A DNA stretch of 64,000 bases from Legionella qingyii (GCF_003184185.1 NZ_QHJG01000028.1:1-64000), one strand, 5' to 3'; shown: positions 36,801 through 45,376, counted from the stretch's first letter. A program made the numbers and translations. The notes: a model not told the origin generated them from the sequence alone.

Positions 36801-39762
36801 GATACTTAAGGCTAATTACCAAGAGCAAAATACGGTACAGCCTATTGAGCCGTCTGTACAAAAGCTACTATCTTTACCTGAAACCCTAACGCAGGGGCAA
36901 AAAGATGCCATCACATTGGTGGTGAGTACCTCCGACCGCTTTGTATCCATTCAAGGGCTTGCTGGTGTGGGCAAGACCACGATGATGCGGCATGTGAAAG
37001 ACATTGCGCAAAGCAATCAGTTTCAAGTCCTTGGAGTTGCACCGACGCATAAGGCTGTAGAAGAGCTTAATGTGAATGGCATCAAGGCGCAGACCGTGGA
37101 TAGTTTTTTACGCAATGACGGTGGGTTAGGTGCTAATCACTTAGTCATTGTGGATGAAAGTTCCATGATTGATAATGAGAAGTACCATGCTTTGCAGCAA
37201 AAGTGCATTGACACCCAATCTCGTATGGTATTTACAGGGGATATTACACAGTTGCAATCGCTGGCTTCAGGGATTCCTCATGAGCTTACCATCAAAAGCC
37301 AATCGCAAAAAACAGCGTTTATGACGGAAATTGTGCGCCAAAATCCGAATCCTGAATTAAAAAAAGCAGCAGAGTTTGCATCACGTAGAGAAATTGGTCA
37401 GGCTTTTGAGCTCATAAAAAACATCGCTCCGGAAGAGTATGTACAGCGAAAAACACCGATACATGGATTGAACCATTCATCACTGGTTGAAATTAATTGT
37501 ATTGATGAGGAAGGAAAAAAGGACTACACATCCATTTATCGCGCTATCGCTGACGATTTTCTCAGCCGAACCCCTGAGTGTCAAAAAAATACACTAATAG
37601 TTGCCCATGCTCATGAGGACAGAACACCCATTGAAGTGTTACTCCGTGATGGTTTGCGCAAACAACATCAATTACACAGTCAAGATGTACTGTGTAAGCG
37701 CTTATTTCCAATCAGCCTGGATCAAGCGGACCAAGTAAAGGCGCATTCTTTTGAACCAGGTGATGTCATTCGGTTTGGTAAAAACTATTCAGTGGCTAAA
37801 AAGGATGAGTATTTCACTATCAAAGCCATTGATAGTGAATCAAATAAATTGTTCTGTGTTGATGAGTCGCAGGTTGCGTTTACAATCAGTGCTTCTATTT
37901 TACCCAAAACAATGCCTTCCTTTTACAAATTGCACGAACGGCCTTTAGCCTCAGGGGATCGGATTCGATTAAAACGAAATGATGATGCTCGCGGCATTAT
38001 TGCCAATGAAGAATATACGGTCACACAGGTTTTTGGTGAGTCAGTAGGTTTAAGCAACCATAAAAATCAGGTCACGCTTAATTTAAAGGAACAAGCAGAT
38101 CTTCATTGGGATTACGCTTATACAAATACAGCCTATTCTAGCCAGGGCGCTACATCCAAGTTCATGATTGCCTTGGAATTGGAAGATCGACTTGTGGTAA
38201 CCACCCACCGATCTCATGAAATTGATGCAACTCGCGCCAGTCATCAAGCAACCTTTTATACCGATAATTTTGAAGGGTTGGTCAATAGACTTGAGGATCC
38301 CTTAAAACAACGTGATGCAGATAAAACCTCTGCTGTATTGACTGAAGAGGCTTACCACTTGAAGCAACAGAAACAGCAACGAATCAGTACGCAGCTCATG
38401 GATCGTGCTCAAGAACCCATTTTGGATGAAGCTAGGGCACAGCGAAACGATTCTCGACCCGTAAAAAAATATGAGTCCTTTCAAAAGCCGTCTATTAACG
38501 CGGATGAACTGTATAAAGGATTATTGAACGTATCTGATTCTTTAGTAAAAAGCCTTTTAGGAGAGCCGAATTATCGATTATCAACCCAATTTGAATATCG
38601 ATATGGAGCCAAAGGAAGCTTGAAAATTGATCTTGATTCAGGCCTTTGGCATCATTTTGAGACAGGGGAGTCGGGTAATTTATTTCATCTTATTGAACGT
38701 GAGAAGGGTTTGTCCGATTTTAAGGAAACCCTAGAGCATGCAGCGCAATACATTCATTATATTCCTGAATACGAACGTAAAGTACCGCAAAAATTGGATG
38801 AGAAAAAAGAGAGGGAAGTCAAAGAAGGGAAACGTCAACTGGCTCAAAGGTTATTTCAACAATCACAACCTATTCGAGGCACCATCGCCGAAAAGTACTT
38901 AATTATTCATCGTGGACTGGCTCATTATGAGCATGCAGATTTACGGTTTTGTCGTTCTGTATACACCAAGACTCAGGATGGGCAAAAGCATGTTCCCGCG
39001 CTATTGGCGTTTAGTAAAGACGAGCAGGGCAATATACACCATGTTCAGATCACCAAATTAGATCCTAATTCTGCTAATAAAGATAAGTCATGTGATTCTG
39101 TAAAACAAACATTTGGCTTAATCAATAATTATTTTGTCAATTTAAATCATCAAGGCAAAGGCGATATTGCGTATTTTACCGAAGGTGTAGAGACAGGATT
39201 AAGCATCCTTCAAGCCAATGAACATGCGCGTGTCTATGCTGTCTTGGGGAAAGCCAATTTTTCAAATATTGATCCAAAAGATAGTCCTAAACATGTGGTT
39301 ATTTGTCTGGATAATGATGGAAAAGATACCTATAAATATGCAAAAAATGAACAAACTAATACGATTATAAAAGCCGCTGAAAAATTACATGACTATGGTA
39401 TCCAGGTATCCCTTATGATCCCTAAAAAAGAAAATACCGATTTAAATGATGTGCTTGTTAAAGAAGGAAGGGAGGAGCTTAAAAAACAATTAAGCCGGCT
39501 CATGAGCTTAGATGAATTTAAAAAACAATGTGCTTTAGAAAACAAAGAACTAGAGCTCAAAAAAATCAATCAAGACAAGAATATCCAGTCGTTGATAAAG
39601 CACGATCGCAAACTAAATACACAAAATGACAATGAGTTTATACGGCTCAATCAAGGGTTAATTAATGGAATTAAAGAGCGTGTGCATCAGAGGGAGTTTG
39701 TAGAATGTAATCGTACTTTTAATAAACCACTGCCTAATCGAGAAATGGAGCGTGAGATTTAA
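33892..39762 (+). CDS. traI: TraI relaxase-helicase with C-terminal TOPRIM primase-like extension
   Basis: This 1956-aa MOBF relaxase nicks oriT and unwinds the transferred strand. The TrwC relaxase domain (1-300) has tyrosine pairs at about 16/17 and 23/24 and the metal-binding histidines in HTTSRELDPDLHTHVPI (about 150-165). A vestigial helicase-like region follows, then a RecD-type helicase with Walker A GLAGVGKTT (about 1023) and VIVDESSMI. Unlike F TraI (1756 aa), the chain continues into a primase-like part: YRYGAKGSLKIDLDSGLWHH near 1570, and a TOPRIM fold with YFTEGVETGLSIL (about 1760) and VVICLDNDG (about 1802). GGGAGG (33881-33886) best fits the second of two ATGs (33892). Its end overlaps the opposite-strand gene by 4 bases. 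Confidence 0.93.
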   Translation: MLTLNKISTAKDAVHYYTDQDNYYLSDRDSLNSLSRWIGNGAQKLQLSGQIEPSQFLQLLDGQLPSGQLLGIIDKGERQHRPGTDVTLSAPKSVSILALVGQDERLLQAHQESVNITFGRIEQLAAEARITFNGETTFEKTRNLVAAMFVHTTSRELDPDLHTHVPILNMTERSDGLWRSLSSRAKNDKEHLDHGFRELIYSNQHYLGLVYMSSLAKKVKELGYDIRIKDRYGNFEVVGFSDEAITATSKRRVQILDDMKERGTNSAKAAEKSNLSTRNPKMEIDSQALHQQWVEEIKELGIDLRGIIQDSKLNIGRGAVKNTHITPLSPDAQKAVNDALVHLSEYSTQIQHGALVRQAMTFSAGLVGHEDIEQEIESLLSTETIQGKSLEYYTTASLLARERNFITKTTNELKASFSIKVPNQGLSSSVFKNDERIQIIDVAGFRCEKELIQDMVHLAEANQLNSYVLHPGSLKTQQLRPDIKHLDTGFISRIKNLFKDDIVHTVSGFQYHYGKRIKTSPFTKAKQDLVIVHDAQKLSFDDLSALSDITQASQSKLILLNNAAGTLGFSAGNPIKVLKEQGIHSYQSLTTPIKGELKLSVGKQVNESMSAAWLQLSPEQQQKSALVVLNSKQKEAITRQIREGLVQQGQLSRQVKKVAVLATVSLTQMEKGYAHSYKVGDNITFYNEGRAPKHYKVCGVDANGLQLENAQGKTSLFAYDTKEDYRVSREKILEVAVGERLINEQSLYHQRVKYAPKSSFVVSKITEEGIYVRHESNTIFLTNKVLSEHHFNYDYCKKPHEIKPETTQVLVAAKPYQLNRNLIGEIGENAQQVLLFTDDEPKAQRFLEREQLKWTAYEVQQKKPDLVYRDIAYANKALAREINLLSHHLELKSEDKEGIAATALTYALAKCTERNAAFKHSDLMTHALMHALGEADFEDIAPLLKARMADSLVYLDTYWTTKEALHIEAAILKANYQEQNTVQPIEPSVQKLLSLPETLTQGQKDAITLVVSTSDRFVSIQGLAGVGKTTMMRHVKDIAQSNQFQVLGVAPTHKAVEELNVNGIKAQTVDSFLRNDGGLGANHLVIVDESSMIDNEKYHALQQKCIDTQSRMVFTGDITQLQSLASGIPHELTIKSQSQKTAFMTEIVRQNPNPELKKAAEFASRREIGQAFELIKNIAPEEYVQRKTPIHGLNHSSLVEINCIDEEGKKDYTSIYRAIADDFLSRTPECQKNTLIVAHAHEDRTPIEVLLRDGLRKQHQLHSQDVLCKRLFPISLDQADQVKAHSFEPGDVIRFGKNYSVAKKDEYFTIKAIDSESNKLFCVDESQVAFTISASILPKTMPSFYKLHERPLASGDRIRLKRNDDARGIIANEEYTVTQVFGESVGLSNHKNQVTLNLKEQADLHWDYAYTNTAYSSQGATSKFMIALELEDRLVVTTHRSHEIDATRASHQATFYTDNFEGLVNRLEDPLKQRDADKTSAVLTEEAYHLKQQKQQRISTQLMDRAQEPILDEARAQRNDSRPVKKYESFQKPSINADELYKGLLNVSDSLVKSLLGEPNYRLSTQFEYRYGAKGSLKIDLDSGLWHHFETGESGNLFHLIEREKGLSDFKETLEHAAQYIHYIPEYERKVPQKLDEKKEREVKEGKRQLAQRLFQQSQPIRGTIAEKYLIIHRGLAHYEHADLRFCRSVYTKTQDGQKHVPALLAFSKDEQGNIHHVQITKLDPNSANKDKSCDSVKQTFGLINNYFVNLNHQGKGDIAYFTEGVETGLSILQANEHARVYAVLGKANFSNIDPKDSPKHVVICLDNDGKDTYKYAKNEQTNTIIKAAEKLHDYGIQVSLMIPKKENTDLNDVLVKEGREELKKQLSRLMSLDEFKKQCALENKELELKKINQDKNIQSLIKHDRKLNTQNDNEFIRLNQGLINGIKERVHQREFVECNRTFNKPLPNREMEREI

Positions 39763-40079
39763 GAAATACTCTTTAATAAATTTGGAAGCATTCGTTCAAT
39801 CATTGCTAATGCGGTTTCTGCATCATAAGCCCCAATTTTTGACAATTCCTTGTTGTATACGCTGTATAAAACTTCAGTAATAATTTGTACTGAACGAACA
39901 CTGTTTTCGAGTAGTAATTGAGTCGATTCATCTGTCTTTTTTTCTAAAGATTGTAGATAAATACGTGCACCAAATGACAGCATTTCTGCTGCAGTTACGT
40001 TTAATTCAGTACTATTCATTTTTGCTATTTTATTCAACGAATGTCGCGTATCTGCGCCAATATCAATAGTTATTTCCAT
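39759..40079 (-). CDS. Small protein, possible relaxosome accessory factor
   Basis: This 106-aa protein shows no strong match. It looks helical (TRHSLNKIAKMNSTELNVTAAEMLSFGARIYLQSL), reminiscent of ribbon-helix-helix or MobC-like accessory proteins, followed by helices that could oligomerise. Its start overlaps the end of the upstream gene by 10 bases, so the two are translated together. It converges on traI. A role in oriT binding or in repression of its own promoter is inferred from position. Confidence 0.55.
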   Translation of the reverse strand: MEITIDIGADTRHSLNKIAKMNSTELNVTAAEMLSFGARIYLQSLEKKTDESTQLLLENSVRSVQIITEVLYSVYNKELSKIGAYDAETALAMIERMLPNLLKSIS

Positions 40080-40531
40080 AACGACACACCTTCTTCTATA
40101 GGTACTGTTTTAAGGCCTATTCCGTTCATTTTAAATCGAACTTCTTTGTAAGAGTTATTTTGAAATCCCGAGAAGTTATCGTTTAAATATTCGATGGTTT
40201 TTTGCTTTATTTCTTTCAAAGAATCGTCATTAATTTTGGATGAAATCACTAAACTTTGATAATGATTGTGATACATCAAATGGGGTATGGATGCATGAAT
40301 TTGTTCAATCATTTTTCTTATATCTTGTAATGGATTTTCATTTTTTCTCTGTGGTGAAATCTCATTATGTAAGCAAAATTCTAAAAGAAATTTTAATGCT
40401 TTTGCAGGCGAAATGTCTGATGAGCCACGCTTTTGTAAATCAAATTGATGTGCAATTTTATTTAAGTACTCTCGCTCATATTCTGAAATACGCAAGGTAA
40501 TAACATCATTTTCTTTCATACAGGGGCTCAT
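40070..40531 (-). CDS. Ribbon-helix-helix-like DNA-binding protein, possible relaxosome/copy regulator
   Basis: This 153-aa protein starts with DVITLRISEYEREYLNKIAHQFDLQKRG, the pattern of a ribbon-helix-helix domain (beta strand then two helices). A helical stretch about 45-65 follows (SPAKALKFLLEFCLHNE). It precedes and overlaps the 106-aa gene. Three palindromic GTATAC repeats lie 18 bp and more upstream of its start, typical operators for such a repressor. It is probably the plasmid mobilisation accessory protein that binds oriT and regulates itself; I cannot confirm this. Confidence 0.6.
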   Translation of the reverse strand: MSPCMKENDVITLRISEYEREYLNKIAHQFDLQKRGSSDISPAKALKFLLEFCLHNEISPQRKNENPLQDIRKMIEQIHASIPHLMYHNHYQSLVISSKINDDSLKEIKQKTIEYLNDNFSGFQNNSYKEVRFKMNGIGLKTVPIEEGVSLWK

Positions 40532-40887
40532 TTATTGAATCAATATAAGTATACAATAGTATTATTTATGTATACAACTGTATTTTTAATTTGATACCCT
40601 TTGATTTATTAGGGGTTCATGTATACAATTGTATACATTGGGGTTGAACTTTAAATTACTAGTTATTAAAGGATTATTGAATTATTTATATATAAATCAT
40701 ATGGTTATGTGCAAATTCTTTAAAGCAATTACATTGCGTGGTGTGTGTAGAGTCAGAAAATACAACTAGGCACAATCCTTATGAAGTACTACTATTAGTA
40801 TGGTTAGAATATTGGACTAGAGAATAAATAAAGAGCGCGAAGCTTTGCGCGTTTGTGAAGGGATTAATTGTAAAGTGGGATAAAAAA
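40532..40887. other. Control region with palindromes, candidate oriT
   Basis: This gene-free stretch lies between the RHH-like gene pair next to traI and an unknown gene. Its left part has three GTATAC palindromes; the rest (40640-40850) is AT-rich with no clear element except a CG-rich patch (GCGCGAAGCTTTGCGCG at 40837-40853, a hairpin with 7-bp arms). Location near the relaxase and accessory genes makes it a candidate for the transfer origin. Confidence 0.35.
40549..40636. promoter_or_regulatory. Three GTATACAATTGTATAC-type operators
   Basis: A perfect 16-bp palindrome lies at 40621-40636. Imperfect copies lie at 40549-40562 (GTATACAATAGTAT) and 40570-40583 (GTATACAACTGTAT). The last two are about 21 bp apart, so on one helical face. 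They lie immediately upstream of the minus-strand RHH-like gene and are probably its operators or an accessory-protein site of oriT. Confidence 0.6.
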
Positions 40888-41337
40888 ATGAAACTATTTT
40901 TTCAAAAGGATGTGTTAATTGACCATATAAAAAAACTAATACAATTGCTTATTCGAATTAAGGATTTTGTATTAGAACCACCGCCAGGTTATCTCGAATA
41001 TCAAAAAGCCATTACATCAAAAGATGCTAATTTTAATTACATGGAAAATGAATTTTTTAAACGACATATTTTACCTAATATTAAAGGGCATGGTGTATTA
41101 AATCAGAGTGAGCATCTTTCTATTAACCACCAGCAATTAATTAATAATAATCCACATGATACTTTTAGAGTAAATCCTGTTACTGGTTTGCCCATGATAG
41201 GTTCGTATGATGCGGGAGGGAGTCCATTTGGTTTTAATTTCAACCACTCAATACATCATCATATTAATAATCCTTCCGGCTTTAGCAATATGCATTCCAA
41301 TAATCAATTTAATTCATTTGATTATTGGAATAGATAG
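40888..41337 (+). CDS. Hypothetical protein with Asn/His/Gly-rich tail
   Basis: This 149-aa protein has an amphipathic, weakly hydrophobic N-terminal region (VLIDHIKKLIQLLIRIKDFV). A proline-glycine turn (LEPPPGYLEY) follows. The C-terminal tail is rich in Asn, His, Phe and Gly (NPVTGLPMIGSYDAGGSPFG, then HSIHHHINNPSG). I do not recognise it. The ATG at 40888 is preferred over a GTG at 40855 because it is closer to a purine-rich site (GTGGGAT). A hairpin terminator follows after about 130 bp. Confidence 0.5.
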   Translation: MKLFFQKDVLIDHIKKLIQLLIRIKDFVLEPPPGYLEYQKAITSKDANFNYMENEFFKRHILPNIKGHGVLNQSEHLSINHQQLINNNPHDTFRVNPVTGLPMIGSYDAGGSPFGFNFNHSIHHHINNPSGFSNMHSNNQFNSFDYWNR

Positions 41338-41468
41338 TAACTGTGTTAAGAATTTATAATATTAAAAAAGAATATGATGCCTTGAATTACGGAACGTAAA
41401 CCAACCTGAAAAAAATAAAAGTTGAAATTGATACAAGCATTATTATGTTGCACTTTTAAGATAAGAAA

Positions 41469-41494
41469 CGCCTTGGGCATTCTCAAGGCGTTTT
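41469..41494. terminator. Rho-independent terminator
   Basis: CGCCTTG/CAAGGCG stem (41469-41475 with 41484-41490) with an 8-base loop and a TTTT tail. It lies between converging genes (plus-strand 149-aa gene and minus-strand DUF932 gene) and could serve both. Confidence 0.7.
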
Positions 41495-41506
41495 ATGGTA
41501 GTTATT

Positions 41507-42307
41507 TTATTGCTTTAATTGCAGCATTTTTTCAGCGAGAGTCCATAGAGCTTTGTTGAGTTTAATATTTTGATCAATTCCCTTAACTTCACGGGTACGA
41601 ACTCTTTTAAACTGTCCCCGTTCTCTTGCATAGCCAGTTAATCCGCCTTTTATCACATTTTCTTGAACAACATTGAATACAGAAAACAGATCGCTTGCGT
41701 TGGCTTCTGCGCTTCTGCGCACTTTAAGAAATTTATCAGGTGTTACGATCTGCCCCATAGGGTTATCGTCAAATCTTAGTGAGTGAGCAGCTTCGGCAAA
41801 ATATAATTTCTCATCATTGCTCAGCTTAATTTGTGACATTTTTTCTGCTGCATCAATCATCTTTTGTGTTTCTTCCACGACTTGATAAGTGCCTTCAATG
41901 ACGTTACCCACAATATCCCCTTGGTGACGCACTCTAATTTCTTCATAGGAATGACCAGCGACTAAACCATTACTGCAGACCAAACGAAATAATCCAGCAT
42001 TTAGTCGATACGAGGATAATCCATCGTGAGAGTTGACTAAAACCAATTCTGGGAAAAGCATTGAAAATGACGGGGCTGTATTGCAATGACGAAAACGAAT
42101 CATGTGCTTAGTAAATGGTTTTTTAGATTCTAAACGGCAATTACTTTGAGCTGCCCAAGTGGGATAAAAACCTTTTGCAATTAACCCATCAATTACATTG
42201 CTCGTAGAAATATGCTGGTATTTCTCACTGGTGTATTCAGCTTTTGCTTGAGTAAAAATGGAAGGGGCTTTAAAACGTAACACATCCATACTAATAAAAT
42301 TTTTCAT
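41507..42307 (-). CDS. DUF932 family plasmid/phage-type protein
   Basis: This 266-aa protein belongs to the DUF932 family, common on plasmids and phages. The pattern is clear: GLIAKGFYPTWAAQSNCR, KHMIRFRH, ELVLVNSHDGLSSYRLNAGLFRLVCSNGLVAG and IRVRHQGDIVGNVIEGTYQVVEE. The molecular role is not established; some relatives are linked to plasmid maintenance or anti-restriction. A good ribosome site (AAAGGAAAT) precedes the ATG. It is divergent from the next plus-strand gene across a 165-bp region with a short palindrome. Confidence 0.85.
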   Translation of the reverse strand: MKNFISMDVLRFKAPSIFTQAKAEYTSEKYQHISTSNVIDGLIAKGFYPTWAAQSNCRLESKKPFTKHMIRFRHCNTAPSFSMLFPELVLVNSHDGLSSYRLNAGLFRLVCSNGLVAGHSYEEIRVRHQGDIVGNVIEGTYQVVEETQKMIDAAEKMSQIKLSNDEKLYFAEAAHSLRFDDNPMGQIVTPDKFLKVRRSAEANASDLFSVFNVVQENVIKGGLTGYARERGQFKRVRTREVKGIDQNIKLNKALWTLAEKMLQLKQ

Positions 42308-42386
42308 AATGATTTCCTTTGGTTATTGATGTCCCTAATGGACAAGATAAGTATCGCAAATTCCCAAGAAATTGTCAATTAATTAT

Positions 42387-42401
42387 ATCTAATAATTAGA
42401 T
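42387..42401. promoter_or_regulatory. Palindrome ATCTAATAATTAGAT in a divergent promoter region
   Basis: Seven-base arms around a single A. It lies between the DUF932 gene and the 280-aa gene. The same half-site (ATTAGATGT) recurs at about 46320 upstream of the dprA-like gene, hinting at a shared regulator, but both regions are AT-rich. Confidence 0.3.
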
Positions 42402-42472
42402 GTTTTTATTATATCTTTTTATTTGACTTTTTTGATTTGATTCTCTAGCATCATCATTAAGTAATAAAAAAG

Positions 42473-43315
42473 ATGAATACTTTAATGAAAAAATTATTAG
42501 CATTTGAAATAAAACATAATTTACGTCGGCCTGCGCGAGTTTATGTTAAGTCGCCTGATTTGAAGACTATTTATGGATCTTTTAGTTTGGACAATACAAA
42601 TGCCTTTGAAAATTGGGAGGCGTTAACAGTAGCGCAACAAACAGAATTGAAACAGTTTATTCACAATATTGATGCTGTGAACAAACATATAAAGCCAGAA
42701 ATCAATGATGTGCTCACTGAATTCAGATTAAGGCTTCCTATAAGCTTAATCCACGCTCTCAATGAATTAAGTATTATTTGCAATAAGGAAAACGTGGAGC
42801 TTAACGTTTATGACCCTATTATTCTGAATATCATCCAACAAATGAAAATCAGTACCGCAAAATTAAGCAATGAGAGCAAAACAGAGGCTTTTTCAATATT
42901 AGAAAAGGCAAACATAGCTGAGTATAAGAAAATTGATTACAGCTCCCAAATACAAGGTGTATTTGCAGAATTATTGCATGTTCATAATAGATCAGAAAAA
43001 TTATATGAAAAGGCAAAATCTCTTTTTGGAAAAGATAAAAGCTACTCGCCTAAAGCTCTTGAGAGTATGGCTAGTGGCGAGAGCAATCCGTCAAAATGGC
43101 TTGTATCCTGCGCTATTGAGCTGCTTCTTGATGAAGGAAATGATGTAAATAACCTATTATCAGAAGATGACTTATTTATGCTTTGGGTAAAGCCTCAACT
43201 AGATCAAAATTTAGAAAAAAAATCTATTGTTCAAAAATTGTCGCATATGAATTTAGATGGTTTAACTGAAAGAGCCCGAAATTACTCTGTTTATTTGTCT
43301 AATATAAAAGAATAG
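42473..43315 (+). CDS. Hypothetical protein
   Basis: This 280-aa soluble, mostly helical protein was not recognised. The N-terminus is basic (MKKLLAFEIKHNLRRPARVYVKSPDLKTIYG). The middle has DVLTEFRLRLPISLIHALNEL, and there is a Ser/Lys-rich part at about 190-215 (KSYSPKALESMASGESNPSK). No membrane segment or catalytic motif is evident. Two in-frame ATGs (42473, 42485) are possible starts and neither has a clear ribosome site. It stands alone between the DUF932 gene and a minus-strand gene. Confidence 0.6.
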   Translation: MNTLMKKLLAFEIKHNLRRPARVYVKSPDLKTIYGSFSLDNTNAFENWEALTVAQQTELKQFIHNIDAVNKHIKPEINDVLTEFRLRLPISLIHALNELSIICNKENVELNVYDPIILNIIQQMKISTAKLSNESKTEAFSILEKANIAEYKKIDYSSQIQGVFAELLHVHNRSEKLYEKAKSLFGKDKSYSPKALESMASGESNPSKWLVSCAIELLLDEGNDVNNLLSEDDLFMLWVKPQLDQNLEKKSIVQKLSHMNLDGLTERARNYSVYLSNIKE

Positions 43316-43329
43316 GTTTCTATTAATTG

Positions 43330-43470
43330 TTAATTTGAATGCCAAACTAACTCTAAATCAATCAATCTTTTTCTAGACGTAGTTGCTCTTATTAACAATG
43401 GTGTACCAACATTTAGGTAAATTACTTTTCCATCAGACCATCGATATTTTCTTGATTGAAGTAAAATCAT
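43330..43470 (-). CDS. Possible 46-aa protein or gene remnant
   Basis: A frame below usual length limits reads MILLQSRKYRWSDGKVIY and continues to a stop at 43330; it looks protein-like (WSDGKVIYLNVGTPLLI) rather than random. There is no ribosome site and a stop lies seven codons upstream. It could be the C-terminal remnant of a broken membrane protein. Confidence 0.3.
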   Translation of the reverse strand: MILLQSRKYRWSDGKVIYLNVGTPLLIRATTSRKRLIDLELVWHSN

Positions 43471-43492
43471 AAGTGCGATCAACAACAGCTAG

Positions 43493-44254
43493 TTAACTAA
43501 ATGCATTTTTTTCTCTTTGTTTGATTTTGTATTTATTTGTTTTAGTAGGAAAAATGCTAACTTTTATTATTGGATTATACTGATCTGATAAATTGAGCCA
43601 CAAATTCAATCGTGATAATTTATTTTTTAATATCAGATTATATGCTAATTTTACATTTTTATTCAGCTCAGGGCGGTCGGCAAGAAGATCTATGGGTCGC
43701 TTAGCCCCAGAACGATCTATGGTTGTATTACTTGATAACTTAAGAGTTTTATAACGGTTCTTTATAATTTTCATCCATTGATTAAATTTTTTATCGTTAA
43801 ATTCATATCTACTTTTCAGTGACTCAGTAATTGCATCAATGATATGGACGACGTTTTTATCAGAAATTGGAAAAATTTGAATTTCTATACTAGTAAGCTT
43901 ATCTTCAATAAATTCAAATTCTGCAACTACTCTAGAATTATACATTTCGATTGATGGCATGTACCATAGTGTTCTCTTAAACTCACTATCATGGAATAAA
44001 GGTACTTGATATTTACCCCAAAAAATATTTCTTTCCGGAGTTGATTTAAGGTGTTCAAAAGTAGTCCCATCAACCAATTCAACATTGTTTTTTTTCAGCG
44101 CTCGCTGAACTTCGGAAAGAGACATACCAAAACTTGTATCTAAAAATACTGATGCATTAGTAGTTAAAAGTGGTCCGAACTGATAAAGCCAGATAATTGT
44201 TATAAATAGTGCAAATATCAAGCTAAGAACTATATAAATGAATTTATTTTTCAT
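43493..44254 (-). CDS. Membrane-anchored hypothetical protein
   Basis: This 253-aa protein has one N-terminal membrane helix (FIYIVLSLIFALFITIIWLYQF) and an extracytoplasmic domain. FLDTSFGMSLSEVQRALKKNN follows the anchor and resembles a pattern common in small secreted or lipoprotein domains. The remainder is beta-rich with basic patches (KNRYKTLKLSS, KLSRLNLWLNLS). The ATG at 44254 is preferred over a TTG at 44269. It has no evident operon partner and its function is unknown. Confidence 0.6.
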   Translation of the reverse strand: MKNKFIYIVLSLIFALFITIIWLYQFGPLLTTNASVFLDTSFGMSLSEVQRALKKNNVELVDGTTFEHLKSTPERNIFWGKYQVPLFHDSEFKRTLWYMPSIEMYNSRVVAEFEFIEDKLTSIEIQIFPISDKNVVHIIDAITESLKSRYEFNDKKFNQWMKIIKNRYKTLKLSSNTTIDRSGAKRPIDLLADRPELNKNVKLAYNLILKNKLSRLNLWLNLSDQYNPIIKVSIFPTKTNKYKIKQREKNAFS

Positions 44255-44731
44255 GAATCGTTTCACCAACCTAAAGTAAATTTTTTACCATAAACGATGT
44301 ACAGCAGAGTTTGTTTAATGACATTAAAAATCAAAAAAACAACTAGCGAACCTAAAATCCACCATTTTATTGCCATTTTCCAGTGCCGAGATCAAAAACC
44401 GGCGTTTCAAGAGTTGAACTTCATAATTAATATTCTTTTGGTTTTTATTATTAAGTTGTATTTATTTTGCGCGCGTTATTAAAGCTTGTTTCAACAGGCA
44501 GGATTGTTATTAAGAAAATCATTTTCGATTGTTTTATGCCTGAATTTTTATCATGTGGGCAATAATATAACAAAAGCAGAAATAGTACTACTTATTAGGT
44601 ATGAGCAAGAGCTACTTTATAATTGATTTTGAGATTAATCAGATTTTATAGTAATTATTAGTGGTTTTATCCAGATTTAGTCCTCACGTGGTTAGAAAAT
44701 ATTTAATTCACCGTGGCTAATAGAATAAACA
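44255..44731. other. Intergenic region, nothing recognised
   Basis: AT-rich DNA between two minus-strand genes. A 61-aa plus-strand frame (44297-44482) is present, but it has no ribosome site and no coding character. It presumably contains the promoter of the membrane-anchored protein gene. Confidence 0.5.
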
Positions 44732-45376
44732 TTACATAATACTATTCGAAGTGGCTATTGCTTTGGCAATAAAAATACCAATAACTTTTAAGGCATTATC
44801 AATCTCATGAATTTTTATTTGTGCAGCTTTAAATGTTGTGCCGGTAGTTAATACATCATCAAAAATAACAACACTTTTATTTTTAAGTTTATTGATAAAA
44901 TTCTCGTCAATTCCTAAATTCTGTAGCTTTTTCTGCACATCTCTCTCATTTGTCTTATGGCTTTCGTCCACAGATTTTTTAACATAAAGTGCGTCAAAAA
45001 AAATAAATTCAGGAATAGCAGCACTAACCAACTCTAATATTCTAACTAACCTATTATCATGATTTTCATCCCCAGGTGCTTTTGATGGAGGAGCAGGGAT
45101 CCATAAAAAATTAGTTAATTCAGGATGTTTCTTAATTGTCTGTATTAACCATTCAGAAATAGTCGCTATACTCTTTGTTTTGTACTTTTCTCTCAGGGGA
45201 TTCTTACGAATATCTTGGGGGGAAATTTTTAAATTCGAAACGATCTGTTTTTGTTCATTATCAAATATACTAGACCATGAATCATATGTCATATAATAAT
45301 AACATTTATCCTTTTCTTCTAGGGCAAAGCGATTTCTCTCTAATTCCCAATTTTCTAAAGCAAGTATTTTATACAT
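44732..45376 (-). CDS. ComF-like phosphoribosyltransferase
   Basis: This 214-aa protein ends in a type I phosphoribosyltransferase motif: SVVIFDDVLTTGTTFKAAQ (about 168-186), the PRPP-binding loop. WIPAPPSKAPGDENHDNRLVRIL at about 92-114 resembles the ComF region around its conserved proline. No N-terminal zinc-finger cysteines are seen, unlike ComF proper. The ATG overlaps the stop of the dprA-like gene (TGATG), so the two are translationally coupled. The enzymatic reaction is unknown; the pairing suggests a joint role in DNA or nucleotide handling or defence. Confidence 0.75.
   Translation of the reverse strand: MYKILALENWELERNRFALEEKDKCYYYMTYDSWSSIFDNEQKQIVSNLKISPQDIRKNPLREKYKTKSIATISEWLIQTIKKHPELTNFLWIPAPPSKAPGDENHDNRLVRILELVSAAIPEFIFFDALYVKKSVDESHKTNERDVQKKLQNLGIDENFINKLKNKSVVIFDDVLTTGTTFKAAQIKIHEIDNALKVIGIFIAKAIATSNSIM

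Noticed and set aside
44297..44482. 61-aa plus-strand frame
   Set aside because: No ribosome site, no recognisable pattern, and AT-driven composition.
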